A DNA stretch of 64,000 nt from Amycolatopsis acidiphila (GCF_021391495.1 NZ_CP090063.1:1674001-1738000); one strand, 5' to 3'. Positions 1-9,169 are shown, counted from the stretch's first letter. Translations and numbers: made by a program. Notes: generated by a model not told the origin, from the sequence alone.

Positions 1-1
1 G

Positions 2-700
2 AAGGCCGGGCTCGTCCAGAACCTCGTCTCCCGGTGCAAGCAGGTCATGCAGGGCAAGGGGTTCAGCCCGCCGGAACCGCTGGACCAGCAGCAGCGCGAG
101 CTGGTGGCCACGGCGGTGCGCACGGGCCGTGGCGAGGTCTCGATCAGCCAGGACGGCAACATGGCGACGGTCGTGCTGGCCGTGCCGGCGCACACCGGGC
201 TGCTCGCCCCGGCCGCCGGGGTACTGGCGCTGCACTCGCTGGAGGTGCACACCGCGCTGCTGCGCAGCCACGGCAACGGCCGCGCCGGCATCTTCATCGC
301 CTCGCCCAAGTTCGGCTCGCTGCCGGACAGCGCGCTGCTGCGGGAGCAGTTCTCCCGGGCGGTGTCGGGCGGGCTGTCGCTGGACCAGAAGCTGGCCGCG
401 AAGGAACGCGACTACTCCTCGCCGGTCCGCGTCGTGGTGAAGCCGAAGGTGCTGTGGTTCGACGACGAGACGTCGGGGCCGAACAACGTCGTGCTGGAGC
501 TGCGCGCGCAGGACCGCATCGGCCTGCTGTACCGGGTGGCGGGCGCACTGCAGTCCTGCGACGCGGAGGTCCGCTGGGCGAAGGTCGCCACGCTCGGTGG
601 CGCGGTGGTCGACTCGTTCGCGGTCGCGCCGCGTGGCGGCCGGCTGGACCCGGCGTGGCGGCACCGGGTCGAACAGGCGGTACTGGCCGCTTCGTCGTGA
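2..700 (+). CDS. glnD: PII uridylyltransferase GlnD, C-terminal part (5' partial)
   Basis: GlnD uridylylates and de-uridylylates the PII signal protein according to glutamine level. Only the last 232 codons are in the window, open from base 2, so the nucleotidyltransferase and HD domains lie upstream. What is visible is two ACT-type domains: one beginning near visible residue 57 (VVLAVPAHTGLL) and one near 163 (VVLELRAQDRIGLLYRVAGA). These are the glutamine-binding module of the family. In mycobacteria glnD lies next to ffh, as here. The assignment rests on the ACT pair plus gene order; a different ACT-domain protein is possible but less likely. Confidence 0.85.
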   Translation, partial: KAGLVQNLVSRCKQVMQGKGFSPPEPLDQQQRELVATAVRTGRGEVSISQDGNMATVVLAVPAHTGLLAPAAGVLALHSLEVHTALLRSHGNGRAGIFIASPKFGSLPDSALLREQFSRAVSGGLSLDQKLAAKERDYSSPVRVVVKPKVLWFDDETSGPNNVVLELRAQDRIGLLYRVAGALQSCDAEVRWAKVATLGGAVVDSFAVAPRGGRLDPAWRHRVEQAVLAASS

Positions 701-754
701 GCGTCTCGGGGTGTCGCGCGGGCGATCGGTGATCGCGATGGCAGGATGGCCGCC

Positions 755-1111
755 ATGCCGGAGCTCGAGCCGACCGTACTGCCGACCACGGTGGCCGCGT
801 CCCACCTCCGTGCCTGCGCCGCCGAGCTCGACGGCGCGCAGGAGGTGGAGCTCGGCGACCTCGCCACCGTGATCGCCGATCTCGTCACCGGGCAGCGGCT
901 GCTCTGCAGCGCGCTCAGCCGGTTGGCGGAACGGGTCGAGGACGGCCAGGCGGGCGTGCTGTCCGCCGCGCCGTCGCCCGAGGTCGGCGCGCTCGCCCAG
1001 GTACTCCAAGCGGCCGCGGGCGCGTTCGGCTATTCGGCCGACGCGCTCGCGGAAAGCGAGCCGTTCGCGCAGATCACGGCCGAATTCGCCGGTCCCAACA
1101 CCCGTTTGTAG
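755..1111 (+). CDS. Small conserved hypothetical protein
   Basis: A 118-residue acidic, alanine-rich, probably helical soluble protein that I do not recognise. It has no signal peptide or membrane segment. Codon use is strongly GC3-rich in this frame, which supports coding. A -10-like CAGGAT at 742-747 lies 7 nt before ATG 755, so the mRNA is probably leaderless and 755 is preferred over the ATG at 746. It stands alone between glnD and ku, both on the same strand. Function unknown; a DNA-repair or nitrogen role would be guesswork from neighbours. Confidence 0.6.
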   Translation: MPELEPTVLPTTVAASHLRACAAELDGAQEVELGDLATVIADLVTGQRLLCSALSRLAERVEDGQAGVLSAAPSPEVGALAQVLQAAAGAFGYSADALAESEPFAQITAEFAGPNTRL

Positions 1112-1148
1112 CTATAGGGGCCGCCCGGTCGCTCGTTACGCTGTTCGA

Positions 1149-2042
1149 ATGCGCACCGTGTGGAAAGGCACCATCGGATTCGGCAGCTCGGCCATTCCGG
1201 TGAAGGCGTACAGCGCCACCGAGGACCACAGCACCGGACTGCGCCAGCTGCATTCCGCCGACGGTGGGCGAATCCGGCTCAAGCGCGTGTGCGAGGTCGA
1301 CGGCGCCGAGATCCCGCAGGGCGAGCTCGGCAAGGGCTACACCTTGCCCGGCGGTGACGTCGTCGTGCTGTCCGAGGACGAGCTGGCCGCGCTGCCGCTG
1401 CCCACCGCGCATTCCATCGAGATCTGCGGGTTCGTCCCGTCGCACCAGCTGGACCCGCTCTACTTCGTCAAGAGTTACTACCTGGAGCCGGAAGTTCCCG
1501 CGACGAAGCCGTATGTGTTGCTGAGCGAGGCGTTGCAGCAGGCCGAGCGGGTGGCGATCGTGAAGGTCGCGATCCGGCAGAAGGAGACGCTCGGCGCGCT
1601 GCGCGTGCGCGGCCAGGTGATCATGCTCGACACGATGCACTGGCCCGACGAGGTCCGCACGCCCGATTTCCCGTTCCTGCACGACGACATCGACATCCGG
1701 CTGCCCCAGGTCCGGGCGGCGGCCAATCTCATCGAGAACCTGTCCGGGAATTTCGAACCCGGCCAGTACTCCGACAGTTACGGCGCAGCACTGGAAGAAC
1801 TCATCCAGGCCAAGGTGGAGGGTCGCGAGGTCATGCGCCCGACGGCCGCCAAGCAGGACGCGGGCGTGGAAAAGCTGCTGGCCGCACTGCAGGAGAGCGC
1901 GCAGGCCCGCACCGACACCGACCAGGCGGAATCGCCCGCGGTGAAGCGCGCGAAAGCCGCCGCGGAGAAGGCCGCCGGTACGAAGGCGGGGGCGAAGAAG
2001 GCCGCCTCGAAGGCGCGATCCGCGCCGAAATCGCGTAGCTGA
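1149..2042 (+). CDS. ku: Non-homologous end-joining protein Ku
   Basis: Bacterial Ku binds DNA double-strand ends as a homodimeric ring and recruits the ligase LigD. The 297-residue protein begins with the typical MRTVWKGTIGFG strand and has the Ku core to about residue 250 (for example YFVKSYYLEP and RVAIVKVAIRQKE). The last ~45 residues are a Lys/Ala-rich tail of the kind that in some actinobacterial Ku proteins extends DNA binding. TACGCT at 1137-1142 precedes ATG 1149 by 6 nt, implying a leaderless transcript. No ligD is in the window, so the partner is elsewhere. Confidence 0.95.
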   Translation: MRTVWKGTIGFGSSAIPVKAYSATEDHSTGLRQLHSADGGRIRLKRVCEVDGAEIPQGELGKGYTLPGGDVVVLSEDELAALPLPTAHSIEICGFVPSHQLDPLYFVKSYYLEPEVPATKPYVLLSEALQQAERVAIVKVAIRQKETLGALRVRGQVIMLDTMHWPDEVRTPDFPFLHDDIDIRLPQVRAAANLIENLSGNFEPGQYSDSYGAALEELIQAKVEGREVMRPTAAKQDAGVEKLLAALQESAQARTDTDQAESPAVKRAKAAAEKAAGTKAGAKKAASKARSAPKSRS

Positions 2043-2283
2043 AAAAATCTTGGGAATTGCGCGTCATGGGCCGGGCCACGACGTGTCCCACTGCCGCGTG
2101 CCGGAGGACGAGGCATTCCTGAGTAGATCTACCTAGGGCTACTTGGGGGCTGTCACGCTGCCGGACACACCCCTGCACCGGGCAAGCTCTAGGACATCGC
2201 GCTGAAGACGTCCGAGGGCCAAGATCTCGCCTGGTACTGGGGGTCCGGCGAGCGGCAGGTTCACCCGGCGGCTTCGGCGCGAC

Positions 2284-2322
2284 CATGCGGGTGGCTCGGC
2301 GAGGGGGCGAGCCACCCGCATG
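2284..2322. terminator. Strong hairpin between ku and the MarR gene
   Basis: Perfect 15-bp inverted repeat: left arm 2284-2298 (CATGCGGGTGGCTCG), 9-nt loop, right arm 2308-2322. It lies 12 nt beyond the stop of the leftward MarR gene and about 240 nt beyond ku, so it can end both convergent transcripts. No U-tract follows, as is common for high-GC actinobacteria. The rest of 2043-2283 holds no gene; it contains a short palindrome GTAGATCTAC at 2123-2132 of unknown role. Confidence 0.75.
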
Positions 2323-2334
2323 AGTATTTCGGCC

Positions 2335-2772
2335 TCAGGTGTCCGCGAGCCGGGCCATCACCTTCGCCGCGAGGCGCAGCAGTTCGCGTTCGGTCTCGGT
2401 CAGCGCCTCGGCCATCGCCGCGGCGAGCCACCGCTCCCGCTGGACGCTGTAGGCGCGCAAGGTCGACAGCCCCTGTTCCGTGACGTCGAGCAGGGCACGC
2501 CGTCCGTCCGCGGGATCCGGCCGCCGCGCGACGAGACCCTCGCGTTCCAGCTTCGCGAGCACCCGGGTGAGCGACTGCGGCTGGATCTTCTCCCCCTCCG
2601 ACACCTCGGTCGGCGTCTGCGTGCCCGCCCGGTAGAGGCGGCTGAGCACGGCGAGTTCCAGCGGGCTCGGCCCGTTGCGGTCCCGCTCCGCCCGCATCCG
2701 CCAGTTGAGCCTGCCGACACCTTCCCGCACGTCGCGCGCGAGTTCGGCCAGGTCGGGATCGGCGTCGGGCAT
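2335..2772 (-). CDS. MarR-family transcriptional regulator
   Basis: A 145-residue winged-helix regulator of the MarR family, which typically binds palindromic operators as a dimer and is released by small phenolic or lipophilic ligands. The DNA-binding part includes LTRVLAKLEREGLVARRPDP followed by the wing DGRRALLDVTEQG; the flanking helices form the dimer interface. It follows the ABC exporter gene by 9 bp on the same strand, so the two are probably cotranscribed. The pairing suggests regulation of exporter expression by an exported compound, which is inference. Confidence 0.88.
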   Translation of the reverse strand: MPDADPDLAELARDVREGVGRLNWRMRAERDRNGPSPLELAVLSRLYRAGTQTPTEVSEGEKIQPQSLTRVLAKLEREGLVARRPDPADGRRALLDVTEQGLSTLRAYSVQRERWLAAAMAEALTETERELLRLAAKVMARLADT

Positions 2773-2781
2773 GCCCTCACC

Positions 2782-4548
2782 TTAAACGGCCTCACCCCGG
2801 ACCAATCGGGCGTAGCGCCCACCCAGCGCCATCAACTCGGCGTGCTTGCCGCGTTCGACGATCCGGCCCGCGTCCAGCACCACGATCTGGTCCGCGTGCT
2901 CCACAGTGGACAGCCGGTGCGCGATGGTGATGGTGGTCCGCTGCGCGGCGAGCCGGTCCAGCTCCGCCTGCACCGACCGCTCGGTGCGGTTGTCCAGCGC
3001 GCTGGTCGCCTCGTCGAGGATCAGGATCGGCGGGTTGCGCAGCAGGATCCGGGCGATCGCCATCCGCTGCTTCTCCCCGCCCGAGAACCGGTAGCCCCGC
3101 TGGCCGACCACGGTGTCGTACCCCTCGGGAAGGCCCGCGAGCATGTCGTGGATGTGGGCCGCGCGCGCCGCCTGCTCGATCTCCTCGTCGGTCGCGCCGG
3201 GTTTGGCGAAGCGCAGGTTCTCGCGCACCGTCGCGTGGAACAGGTAGGTCTCCTGCGACACGAGGCCGACCGCGCCCGCCAGCGACCTCAGGGTGACGTC
3301 CCGGATGTCGGTGCCGTCGACGAGGACCCGGCCCTCGTCCGGCTCGTACAACCTGGCGACGAGGTACGCGAGCGTCGTCTTGCCCGACCCCGTGGCGCCC
3401 ACCAGCGCCGTCGTCGAACCGGCCGGCACCTCGAGGTCGATGTCCCGCAGGGTCCAGCTGTCCTCGTACTTGAACGAGACGTTCCGCAGGCTCACCGCGC
3501 CCTGGCGCACCACGAGCTCCCCGGCGCCCGGCCGGTCGGCGATCTCGACGGGCAGGTCCAGCACCTCGAAGATCCGCCCGAACAGCGCCGCCGCCGTGGA
3601 GACGTTCTGCCCGACCGACTGCATCGCGGTGGCGGGGGCGAGGAGCCGGTTGAGCATGCTGGTGAACGCGACGACCGTGCCGATGGTGGTGGGGCTCGCG
3701 CCGTGCGCGATCGCCATCCCCGCCAGCCAGTACACGATGGCGGGCACGCACGTCAGGCACATCCGGCGCGAGGCCATCTGCCAGCGCCCCGCCAGCGCCG
3801 ACTGCCGTTCCAGCAGCGAGATCTCGCGCGACTCGTCCGCGAAGCGCTCCCGCAGCTCCCGCTCGTTGCCCATCGTCTTCGACAGCAGCACCCCGGAGAC
3901 CGACAGCGACTCCTCGACCATCGTGGTCAGCCGCGCCAGCCTGCGCTGCCTGCCGCGGGCGAGCGACCGCCGTGTCCGCCCCAGTCGCAACGTGAACAGC
4001 AGGAACAGCGGGACCACGATCAGCCCGAGGATCGCCAGCTGCCAGTCCATCACGAACAGGGCCACCGCGATCGCCAGCGTCGTGATGCCGTTCTGCGCGA
4101 TGGAGCTGGCCGTGGTGTTGACGACGTTGTCGACGCCGCCGACGTCGTTGAAGACCCGCGAGAGCACCTCGCCGGTGCGGGTCCGGGTGAAGAAGGCCAG
4201 CGACATGCGCTGCAGGTGCCCGTAGACGGCGATGCGCAGGTCGTTCATCACCCGCTGGCCGATCGTGTTGGCCACCCCCGTCGTGCTCACGCTCATCGCA
4301 CCGTTGCCCAGCGACGCGGCGATCATCCCGGTGGCGAGGAGGCTGAGCAGGCCGGTGTCGCGCTGGGGGAGCGCGTCGTCGAGGATCGCGCGCAGGAAGA
4401 ACGGCGAGGCCACGCCGAGCCCCGCCTGCACGACGATCAGCCCGAGCAGCCCCGTCAGCGCCCACCGGTAGGGCCCGAACAGGCCGAAGATCCGGCGCAA
4501 CGGCACCCGCTGGTCCTCGTCCTGGCCACGCTCGATCAGGGAAGTCAT
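2782..4548 (-). CDS. ABC transporter, fused permease/ATPase (exporter type)
   Basis: A 588-residue half-transporter of the ABC exporter class that would act as a dimer in the cytoplasmic membrane. The N-terminal ~320 residues carry about six hydrophobic segments (for example WALTGLLGLIVVQAGLGVA). The ATPase domain follows with Walker A GATGSGKT near residue 383, signature FSGGEKQ near 487 and Walker B ILILDEATSALD near 508. The start is placed at ATG 4548 because TACGCT (4561-4556, minus strand) lies 7 nt upstream, implying a leaderless mRNA; an ATG two codons earlier is possible. The substrate cannot be told. The MarR gene follows in the same operon. Confidence 0.9.
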   Translation of the reverse strand: MTSLIERGQDEDQRVPLRRIFGLFGPYRWALTGLLGLIVVQAGLGVASPFFLRAILDDALPQRDTGLLSLLATGMIAASLGNGAMSVSTTGVANTIGQRVMNDLRIAVYGHLQRMSLAFFTRTRTGEVLSRVFNDVGGVDNVVNTTASSIAQNGITTLAIAVALFVMDWQLAILGLIVVPLFLLFTLRLGRTRRSLARGRQRRLARLTTMVEESLSVSGVLLSKTMGNERELRERFADESREISLLERQSALAGRWQMASRRMCLTCVPAIVYWLAGMAIAHGASPTTIGTVVAFTSMLNRLLAPATAMQSVGQNVSTAAALFGRIFEVLDLPVEIADRPGAGELVVRQGAVSLRNVSFKYEDSWTLRDIDLEVPAGSTTALVGATGSGKTTLAYLVARLYEPDEGRVLVDGTDIRDVTLRSLAGAVGLVSQETYLFHATVRENLRFAKPGATDEEIEQAARAAHIHDMLAGLPEGYDTVVGQRGYRFSGGEKQRMAIARILLRNPPILILDEATSALDNRTERSVQAELDRLAAQRTTITIAHRLSTVEHADQIVVLDAGRIVERGKHAELMALGGRYARLVRGEAV

Positions 4549-4727
4549 ACACATGAGCGTAGTAATCGGGGCGAGCCTTTTTCGTCATGCCACGGATTGA
4601 GTCTTCGGGTTGATACGCGCCCGATTAATACCGGTGTAGGCGTGTTTCGCGGTACCCGCAGGTCGGGCTCGACGGGCGGCTACCCTGGTCTGCGGAGCAA
4701 CCACGACCAGCTGGAGCGTGCACACCC

Positions 4728-6260
4728 GTGTTCGACACCCTCTCCGACAGGCTCACCTCGGCCCTGCAGAACCTGCGGGGCAAGGGGAAGCTGACCGACG
4801 CCGACATCGACGCGACCGCGCGCGAGATCCGTATCGCGCTGCTGGAAGCCGACGTCGCGCTGCCCGTCGTGCGGGAGTTCATCGCACAGATCAAGCAGCG
4901 CGCGAAGGGTGCCGAGGTCTCCGGCGCCCTCAACCCGGCCCAGCAGGTCATCAAGATCGTCAACGAGGAGCTCGTCGCGATCCTCGGCGGCGAGACCCGC
5001 CGGCTCAACCTGGCCAAGAACCCGCCGACGGTGATCATGCTCGCCGGGCTGCAGGGTTCCGGTAAGACGACCCTGGCGGGCAAGCTCGCGCTGTGGCTGA
5101 AGAAGCAGGGCCACGCGCCCCTGCTCGTCGCGTGTGACCTGCAGCGTCCCAACGCCGTCACCCAGCTCCAGGTGGTCGGCGAGCGGGCAGGCGTGCCGAC
5201 CTTCGCGCCCGAGCCGGGCAACGGCGTCGGCGACCCGGTGGACGTCGCGCGCCGCGGTATCGAAGAGGCCAAGCACGCCCAGCACGACGTCATGATCGTC
5301 GACACCGCGGGCCGGCTCGGCGTCGACGAGGAGCTGATGCGCCAGGCCGCGAACATCCGTGACGCGGTGCGCCCGGACGAGACGCTGTTCGTCGTCGACG
5401 CGATGATCGGCCAGGACGCGGTCAACACCGCGGAGGCCTTCCGCGACGGCGTCGGCTTCAGCGGCGTGGTCCTGACCAAGCTCGACGGCGACGCCCGCGG
5501 TGGTGCCGCGCTGTCGGTGCGGCAGGTCACCGGGCAGCCGATCCTGTTCGCGTCCAACGGCGAGAAGCTCGAGGACTTCGACACCTTCCACCCGGACCGG
5601 ATGGCCAGCCGGATCCTCGGCATGGGCGACCTGCTGACCCTGATCGAGCAGGCCGAGCAGGCCTTCGACCAGGACCAGGCCGAGAAGGCGGCGGCGAAGC
5701 TCGGCACCGGGCAGCTCACCCTGGAGGACTTCCTCGAGCAGATGCTCGCGGTGCGCAAGATGGGGCCGATCGGCAACCTGCTGGGCATGCTGCCCGGCGC
5801 CGGTCAGATGAAGGACCAGCTCGCGCAGGTCGACGACAAGCAGCTCGACCGGCTGCAGGCGATCATCCGCGGGATGACCCCGGCCGAGCGCGCCGACCCG
5901 AAGATGATCAACGGTTCGCGGCGCGCGCGGATCGCGGCCGGGTCCGGTGTCGCCGTGCGCGAGGTCAACGACCTGGTCAACCGGTTCTTCGAGGCCCGCA
6001 AGATGATGCAGCAGATGGCGGGCCGGTTCGGCTTCGGCGGTGGCAGCGCCACCAAGAGCCGCAAGGGCAAGAAGGGGAAGAAGGGCAAGGGCAAGGGCCC
6101 GACGCAGTCGAAGGTGCGCGGCGGGTTCCCCGGCGGCATGCCGATGCTGCCGCCCGGCGGCGGTGGCGGCGGGATGCCGGATCTCTCCCAGCTGGGTGGC
6201 GGCATGAACGACGTGCCCGGCTTCGATCCGACGAAGTTCAAGCTGCCGAAGAACAAGTAG
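4728..6260 (+). CDS. ffh: Signal recognition particle protein Ffh
   Basis: Ffh (SRP54) binds 4.5S RNA and nascent signal sequences and delivers ribosomes to FtsY in a GTP-dependent step. The 510-residue protein has the N helical bundle, the G domain with GLQGSGKT near residue 107 and the DTAGR motif, then a methionine-rich M domain (MRQ, MLAVRKMGPIGNLLGMLP). The C-terminus is a Lys/Gly/Pro-Met-rich tail typical of high-GC actinobacteria. GTG 4728 is preceded by CTGGAGC; TACCCT at 4681-4686 could be the -10 of a short-leader promoter. The next gene follows by 4 bp. Confidence 0.97.
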   Translation: MFDTLSDRLTSALQNLRGKGKLTDADIDATAREIRIALLEADVALPVVREFIAQIKQRAKGAEVSGALNPAQQVIKIVNEELVAILGGETRRLNLAKNPPTVIMLAGLQGSGKTTLAGKLALWLKKQGHAPLLVACDLQRPNAVTQLQVVGERAGVPTFAPEPGNGVGDPVDVARRGIEEAKHAQHDVMIVDTAGRLGVDEELMRQAANIRDAVRPDETLFVVDAMIGQDAVNTAEAFRDGVGFSGVVLTKLDGDARGGAALSVRQVTGQPILFASNGEKLEDFDTFHPDRMASRILGMGDLLTLIEQAEQAFDQDQAEKAAAKLGTGQLTLEDFLEQMLAVRKMGPIGNLLGMLPGAGQMKDQLAQVDDKQLDRLQAIIRGMTPAERADPKMINGSRRARIAAGSGVAVREVNDLVNRFFEARKMMQQMAGRFGFGGGSATKSRKGKKGKKGKGKGPTQSKVRGGFPGGMPMLPPGGGGGGMPDLSQLGGGMNDVPGFDPTKFKLPKNK

Positions 6261-6264
6261 GCCC

Positions 6265-7329
6265 GTGCATCTGCGTGGTGTCGTGCTGCCCGACGGCGAG
6301 CGGCGAGACGTCTGGATCGACGGCGGCCGGCTCACCCACGAGCCGGTGGACGGCGCGGAAACCCTTGTCTCCGAAGGGTTTCTCGTGCCGGGACTGGTGG
6401 ACGCCCACTGTCATCCCGCGATCGGCGTGCACGGTCCGTCCACAGTGGACGACGCCGTGGCGCAGGCGCTGGTGGACCGGGACGCGGGCACCCTGCTGAT
6501 CCGCGACTGCGGCCAGCCCATCGACACGCGCGCGCTCCAGCGGCGGGCCGACCTGCCGCGGATGATCCGCTGTGGCAGGCATCTGGCGCTGCCGAAGCGC
6601 TACGTCCCGGGCCTGGGCATCGACCTGGACTCCCCGGACGAGCTGCCCGCGGCGGTCGCCGAGCAGGCCGCCGACGGCGACGGCTGGGTCAAGCTGGTGG
6701 GGGACTGGATCGACCGCTCGACCGGCGATCTGGCGCCGCTGTGGCCGGACGACGTGCTGGACGAGGCGATCAAGGTCGCCCACGCGGCCGGCGTGCGCGT
6801 CACGGCCCACGTCTTCGGCGAGGAGGCCCTGCCGGGGCTGATCGACGCGGGTATCGACTGCCTCGAACACGGGACGGGCCTGACGCCGGACCTGCTCGCG
6901 GAAATGGCCGGCCGCGGGACGGCGCTGGTGCCGACCCTGATCAACATCGAGAACTTCCCGGCCATCGCCGAGAAGGCGAGCAAGTACCCGGTGTACGCCG
7001 CCCACATGCGAGCCCTCCACGCGGGCGTGACCGACATGATCGCCGCGGCGCTGTCGGCAGGCGTCGCGATCTACGCGGGCAGCGACGCGGGCGGCATGGT
7101 GGCCCACGGCCGTGTGGTGGACGAGGTCGAAGCCCTGTGGCGGGCGGGCATGTCCCGCACGGACGCGCTGGCCGCGGCGTCCTGGTCCGCCCGCGAGTGG
7201 CTCGGCCACCCGTCCCTGACCGAAGGCGCCCCCGCGGACCTCCTGGTCTACGACGCCGACCCGCGGGAGGACCTGTCCATCCTGCGCACGCCCCGGCACA
7301 TCATCCTGAACGGCACCGTGCTCCGCTGA
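6265..7329 (+). CDS. Amidohydrolase family protein
   Basis: A 354-residue metal-dependent amidohydrolase of the imidazolonepropionase/dihydroorotase-like superfamily. The metal motif DAHCHP is near residue 47, further ligands are likely in TAHVFGEE and CLEHGTG, and GSDAGG near 273 would supply the catalytic Asp. The C-terminus has the usual GAPADLLVYDADP strand closing the small beta domain. It starts with GTG 4 bp after ffh, so it is probably cotranscribed. A similar gene accompanies ffh in mycobacteria. The substrate is unknown. Confidence 0.85.
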   Translation: MHLRGVVLPDGERRDVWIDGGRLTHEPVDGAETLVSEGFLVPGLVDAHCHPAIGVHGPSTVDDAVAQALVDRDAGTLLIRDCGQPIDTRALQRRADLPRMIRCGRHLALPKRYVPGLGIDLDSPDELPAAVAEQAADGDGWVKLVGDWIDRSTGDLAPLWPDDVLDEAIKVAHAAGVRVTAHVFGEEALPGLIDAGIDCLEHGTGLTPDLLAEMAGRGTALVPTLINIENFPAIAEKASKYPVYAAHMRALHAGVTDMIAAALSAGVAIYAGSDAGGMVAHGRVVDEVEALWRAGMSRTDALAAASWSAREWLGHPSLTEGAPADLLVYDADPREDLSILRTPRHIILNGTVLR

Positions 7330-7429
7330 TCTTGAGCTGAGCCGTTCCCACCCGCCGGAACCCGCTCCGTTGACGCCCGCTCACAGCCCGGGTTCGATCG
7401 GTAGCAGGGCGCCACATAGCCTGAACGGC

Positions 7430-8164
7430 GTGGAAGGGGGCACGCGGGTGGACCAGCAGAGCCGCACCCGCACCGTTCCCGGCGCCCACTGGGGCTTCCT
7501 CGCCTTCTTCGTCGGCCTCGGCGTCTACCACCTGGTCACCCTCGTGATGACCGCCCTGCGCTCCGGCCACGCGAGTGTCGACCCGCTGGAGCTCCTCGAC
7601 GTCGGCCCGGTGCTGCTGCTGGCCTTCCTGCCCACCGTCCTGCTCGGCCTCGCCCCGCTCGTCGCCTCCCGCTGGTGGGGCAGCGGCGCCGACTTCGGCT
7701 GGCTGCCCACGCTCCGCGACGTCAAGGTCGGCCTCGCGTGCGGCGGTGTCGCGCTCCTCGCCGGCTACCTGCTCAACCTCCTGCTCCTCGGGCTGTACGG
7801 CACCGACCGGGTGTCCGACGGCCCGCTGGCGGATCTCGCCCGGAACGACGACGACAACACGCTCTGGCTCGTGCTCGCCGCGATCATCGTGGTCGCCGCG
7901 ACGCCGCTCGCGGAGGAGCTGCTGATGCGCGGCGCGCTGTGGAACGCGCTGGCGCACCACCGCGTGCCGCCGTGGGTGATCCTCGTCCTGACCGCCGTGG
8001 TCTTCGCCTACCTGCACGGCGAGCCCACGCGCACGATCGCGTTGTTCGGCCAGGGCGTGGCGATCGGCTGGGCGCGGTTGCGGACCGGCCGGGTGGGCGC
8101 GAGTCTCGTCGCGCACGCGGCCAACAACCTGCCCGCGGCGTTGCTGCTGTTCACCGGCGCCTGA
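7430..8164 (+). CDS. CPBP-family intramembrane metalloprotease (first copy)
   Basis: A multi-pass membrane protein of the CPBP (CAAX protease/Rce1-like, formerly Abi) family. The active-site motif EELLMRG (EExxxR) is in the middle, followed by FAYLHGE and HAANNLPAALLL, which carry the conserved His and Asn of the family. Start choice: TAGCCT at 7417-7422 lies 7 nt before GTG 7430 (leaderless); GTG 7448 with a purine-rich GGAAGGGGG ahead is a close alternative. The second copy follows within 70 bp, so the pair looks like a duplication. The substrate of such proteases in actinobacteria is generally unknown. Confidence 0.85.
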   Translation: MEGGTRVDQQSRTRTVPGAHWGFLAFFVGLGVYHLVTLVMTALRSGHASVDPLELLDVGPVLLLAFLPTVLLGLAPLVASRWWGSGADFGWLPTLRDVKVGLACGGVALLAGYLLNLLLLGLYGTDRVSDGPLADLARNDDDNTLWLVLAAIIVVAATPLAEELLMRGALWNALAHHRVPPWVILVLTAVVFAYLHGEPTRTIALFGQGVAIGWARLRTGRVGASLVAHAANNLPAALLLFTGA

Positions 8165-8226
8165 ACGGCGGCGTGATGGGGACTAGGCTCGGAAAGTGGT
8201 TCGGCCGGATCGGACGGAGGCATGGG

Positions 8227-9003
8227 GTGACCGCGACGCAGCCCGACGAGCCGCTGGACTCGCTCGAGCTGCCGGAGGCCGCTGCGCCGCCCGCGCACCG
8301 CTGGGGCTTCGGCGCCTTCCTCGTCGCCGAGGCGGTACTGGTGGCCTCGGCCGCGTTCGTCAGCGTCCTGCTCCCTCCGGTGCCCGCGGGCAGGCCGACC
8401 CCGGTCAGCGACGTGCTGATCGGCACGATCACCCCGACGGTGCTGGCCGCGCTGGTCGCGGTCCTGATCACGGTGTGGCGCGGCAACGGCCCGCGCATCG
8501 ACCTGCGCCTGGAATGGCACTGGGCCGACGTCCGGCTCGGCTTGAAGCTCGGCGTGCTCGGCCTGGTCCTGACGACGGTCGGCGCGTTCGTCTGGACCCA
8601 CGCGGTCGGTCAGAACAACGCGACCTCCGCGATCGGTGCCCTGGTCGAGGACCAGCCGATGTCGCTGACGGCCGCCATCATCATGTTCGTCTACCTGTGG
8701 CTGCTCGGCCCGGTCTGCGAGGAGATCATCTACCGCGGCCTGCTCTGGGGCGCGGTCGAGCGGCTGCCGTGGGGCGGGGAGAAGTGGGCCAGGGTGGCCG
8801 CCTTCCTGCTGTCCACCGCGGTCTTCGCGGTCAGCCACCTCGAACCCCTGCGCACGACGCTGCTGCTGGTGATCGCGGTGCCCATCGGGCTGGCCCGGCT
8901 GTTCACCGGCCGCCTGCTCGGCGCGGTCGTCGCACACCAGATGAACAACTTCCTCCCCGCGCTGGCCCTGCTGCTCACGACACTGGGTGTGATGACCCTC
9001 TAG
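8227..9003 (+). CDS. CPBP-family intramembrane metalloprotease (second copy)
   Basis: A 258-residue polytopic membrane protein paralogous to the preceding gene. It has VCEEIIYRGLLW (EExxxR motif), FAVSHLEP and AHQMNNFLPALALLL. The first ~35 residues are acidic and soluble, then the hydrophobic part begins. GTG 8227 is chosen because GGAGG at 8216-8220 sits 6 nt upstream; TAGGCT at 8184-8189 could be its promoter with a short leader. The gene ends just before the rpsP promoter element. The overall lengths and the order of motifs match the first copy. Confidence 0.85.
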   Translation: MTATQPDEPLDSLELPEAAAPPAHRWGFGAFLVAEAVLVASAAFVSVLLPPVPAGRPTPVSDVLIGTITPTVLAALVAVLITVWRGNGPRIDLRLEWHWADVRLGLKLGVLGLVLTTVGAFVWTHAVGQNNATSAIGALVEDQPMSLTAAIIMFVYLWLLGPVCEEIIYRGLLWGAVERLPWGGEKWARVAAFLLSTAVFAVSHLEPLRTTLLLVIAVPIGLARLFTGRLLGAVVAHQMNNFLPALALLLTTLGVMTL

Positions 9004-9005
9004 CG

Positions 9006-9041
9006 CACCGGTCAGGACGCGTCTGGCACAATTGACGCTTG
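9006..9041 (+). promoter_or_regulatory. 36-bp upstream element of rpsP, shared with rplS
   Basis: This 36-bp stretch matches the one at 11131-11166 upstream of rplS at 29 of 36 positions without gaps. Conserved blocks are CACCGGTC, GCGTCTGG and TTGACG-TTG. A promoter reading places the -10 at CACAAT (9027-9032) and the -35 near 9005-9010, with transcription starting close to 9040. That leaves an rpsP leader of about 128 nt with AAGGAG at 9153-9158. Confidence 0.65.
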
Positions 9042-9169
9042 CCCGCTCCGGCCGGTCCCTCTCACCGTGCCGTGGCGACCCCAGCTTCGGGTACTCGTGT
9101 CCGTTGTCCCCACTCGGATCGTGACCCGGCACCAGCGAGCACCGAGAAAACCAAGGAGTACCCACACCC

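Noticed and set aside
2320..4794. 824-codon plus-strand ORF across the ABC transporter
   Set aside because: Antisense shadow of the MarR and ABC genes, with no domain and no start signals.
8196..9035. Alternative frame starting with a GTG 6 nt after TAGGCT, overlapping the second CPBP gene
   Set aside because: The peptide is Arg/Ala-rich shadow sequence; the CPBP frame carries the EExxxR motif and has GGAGG before GTG 8227.
9032..9041. TTGACG in the rpsP element as a -35 box
   Set aside because: No acceptable -10 lies 16-19 bp downstream in either the rpsP or rplS copy; the upstream CACAAT/AATACT reading fits both better.
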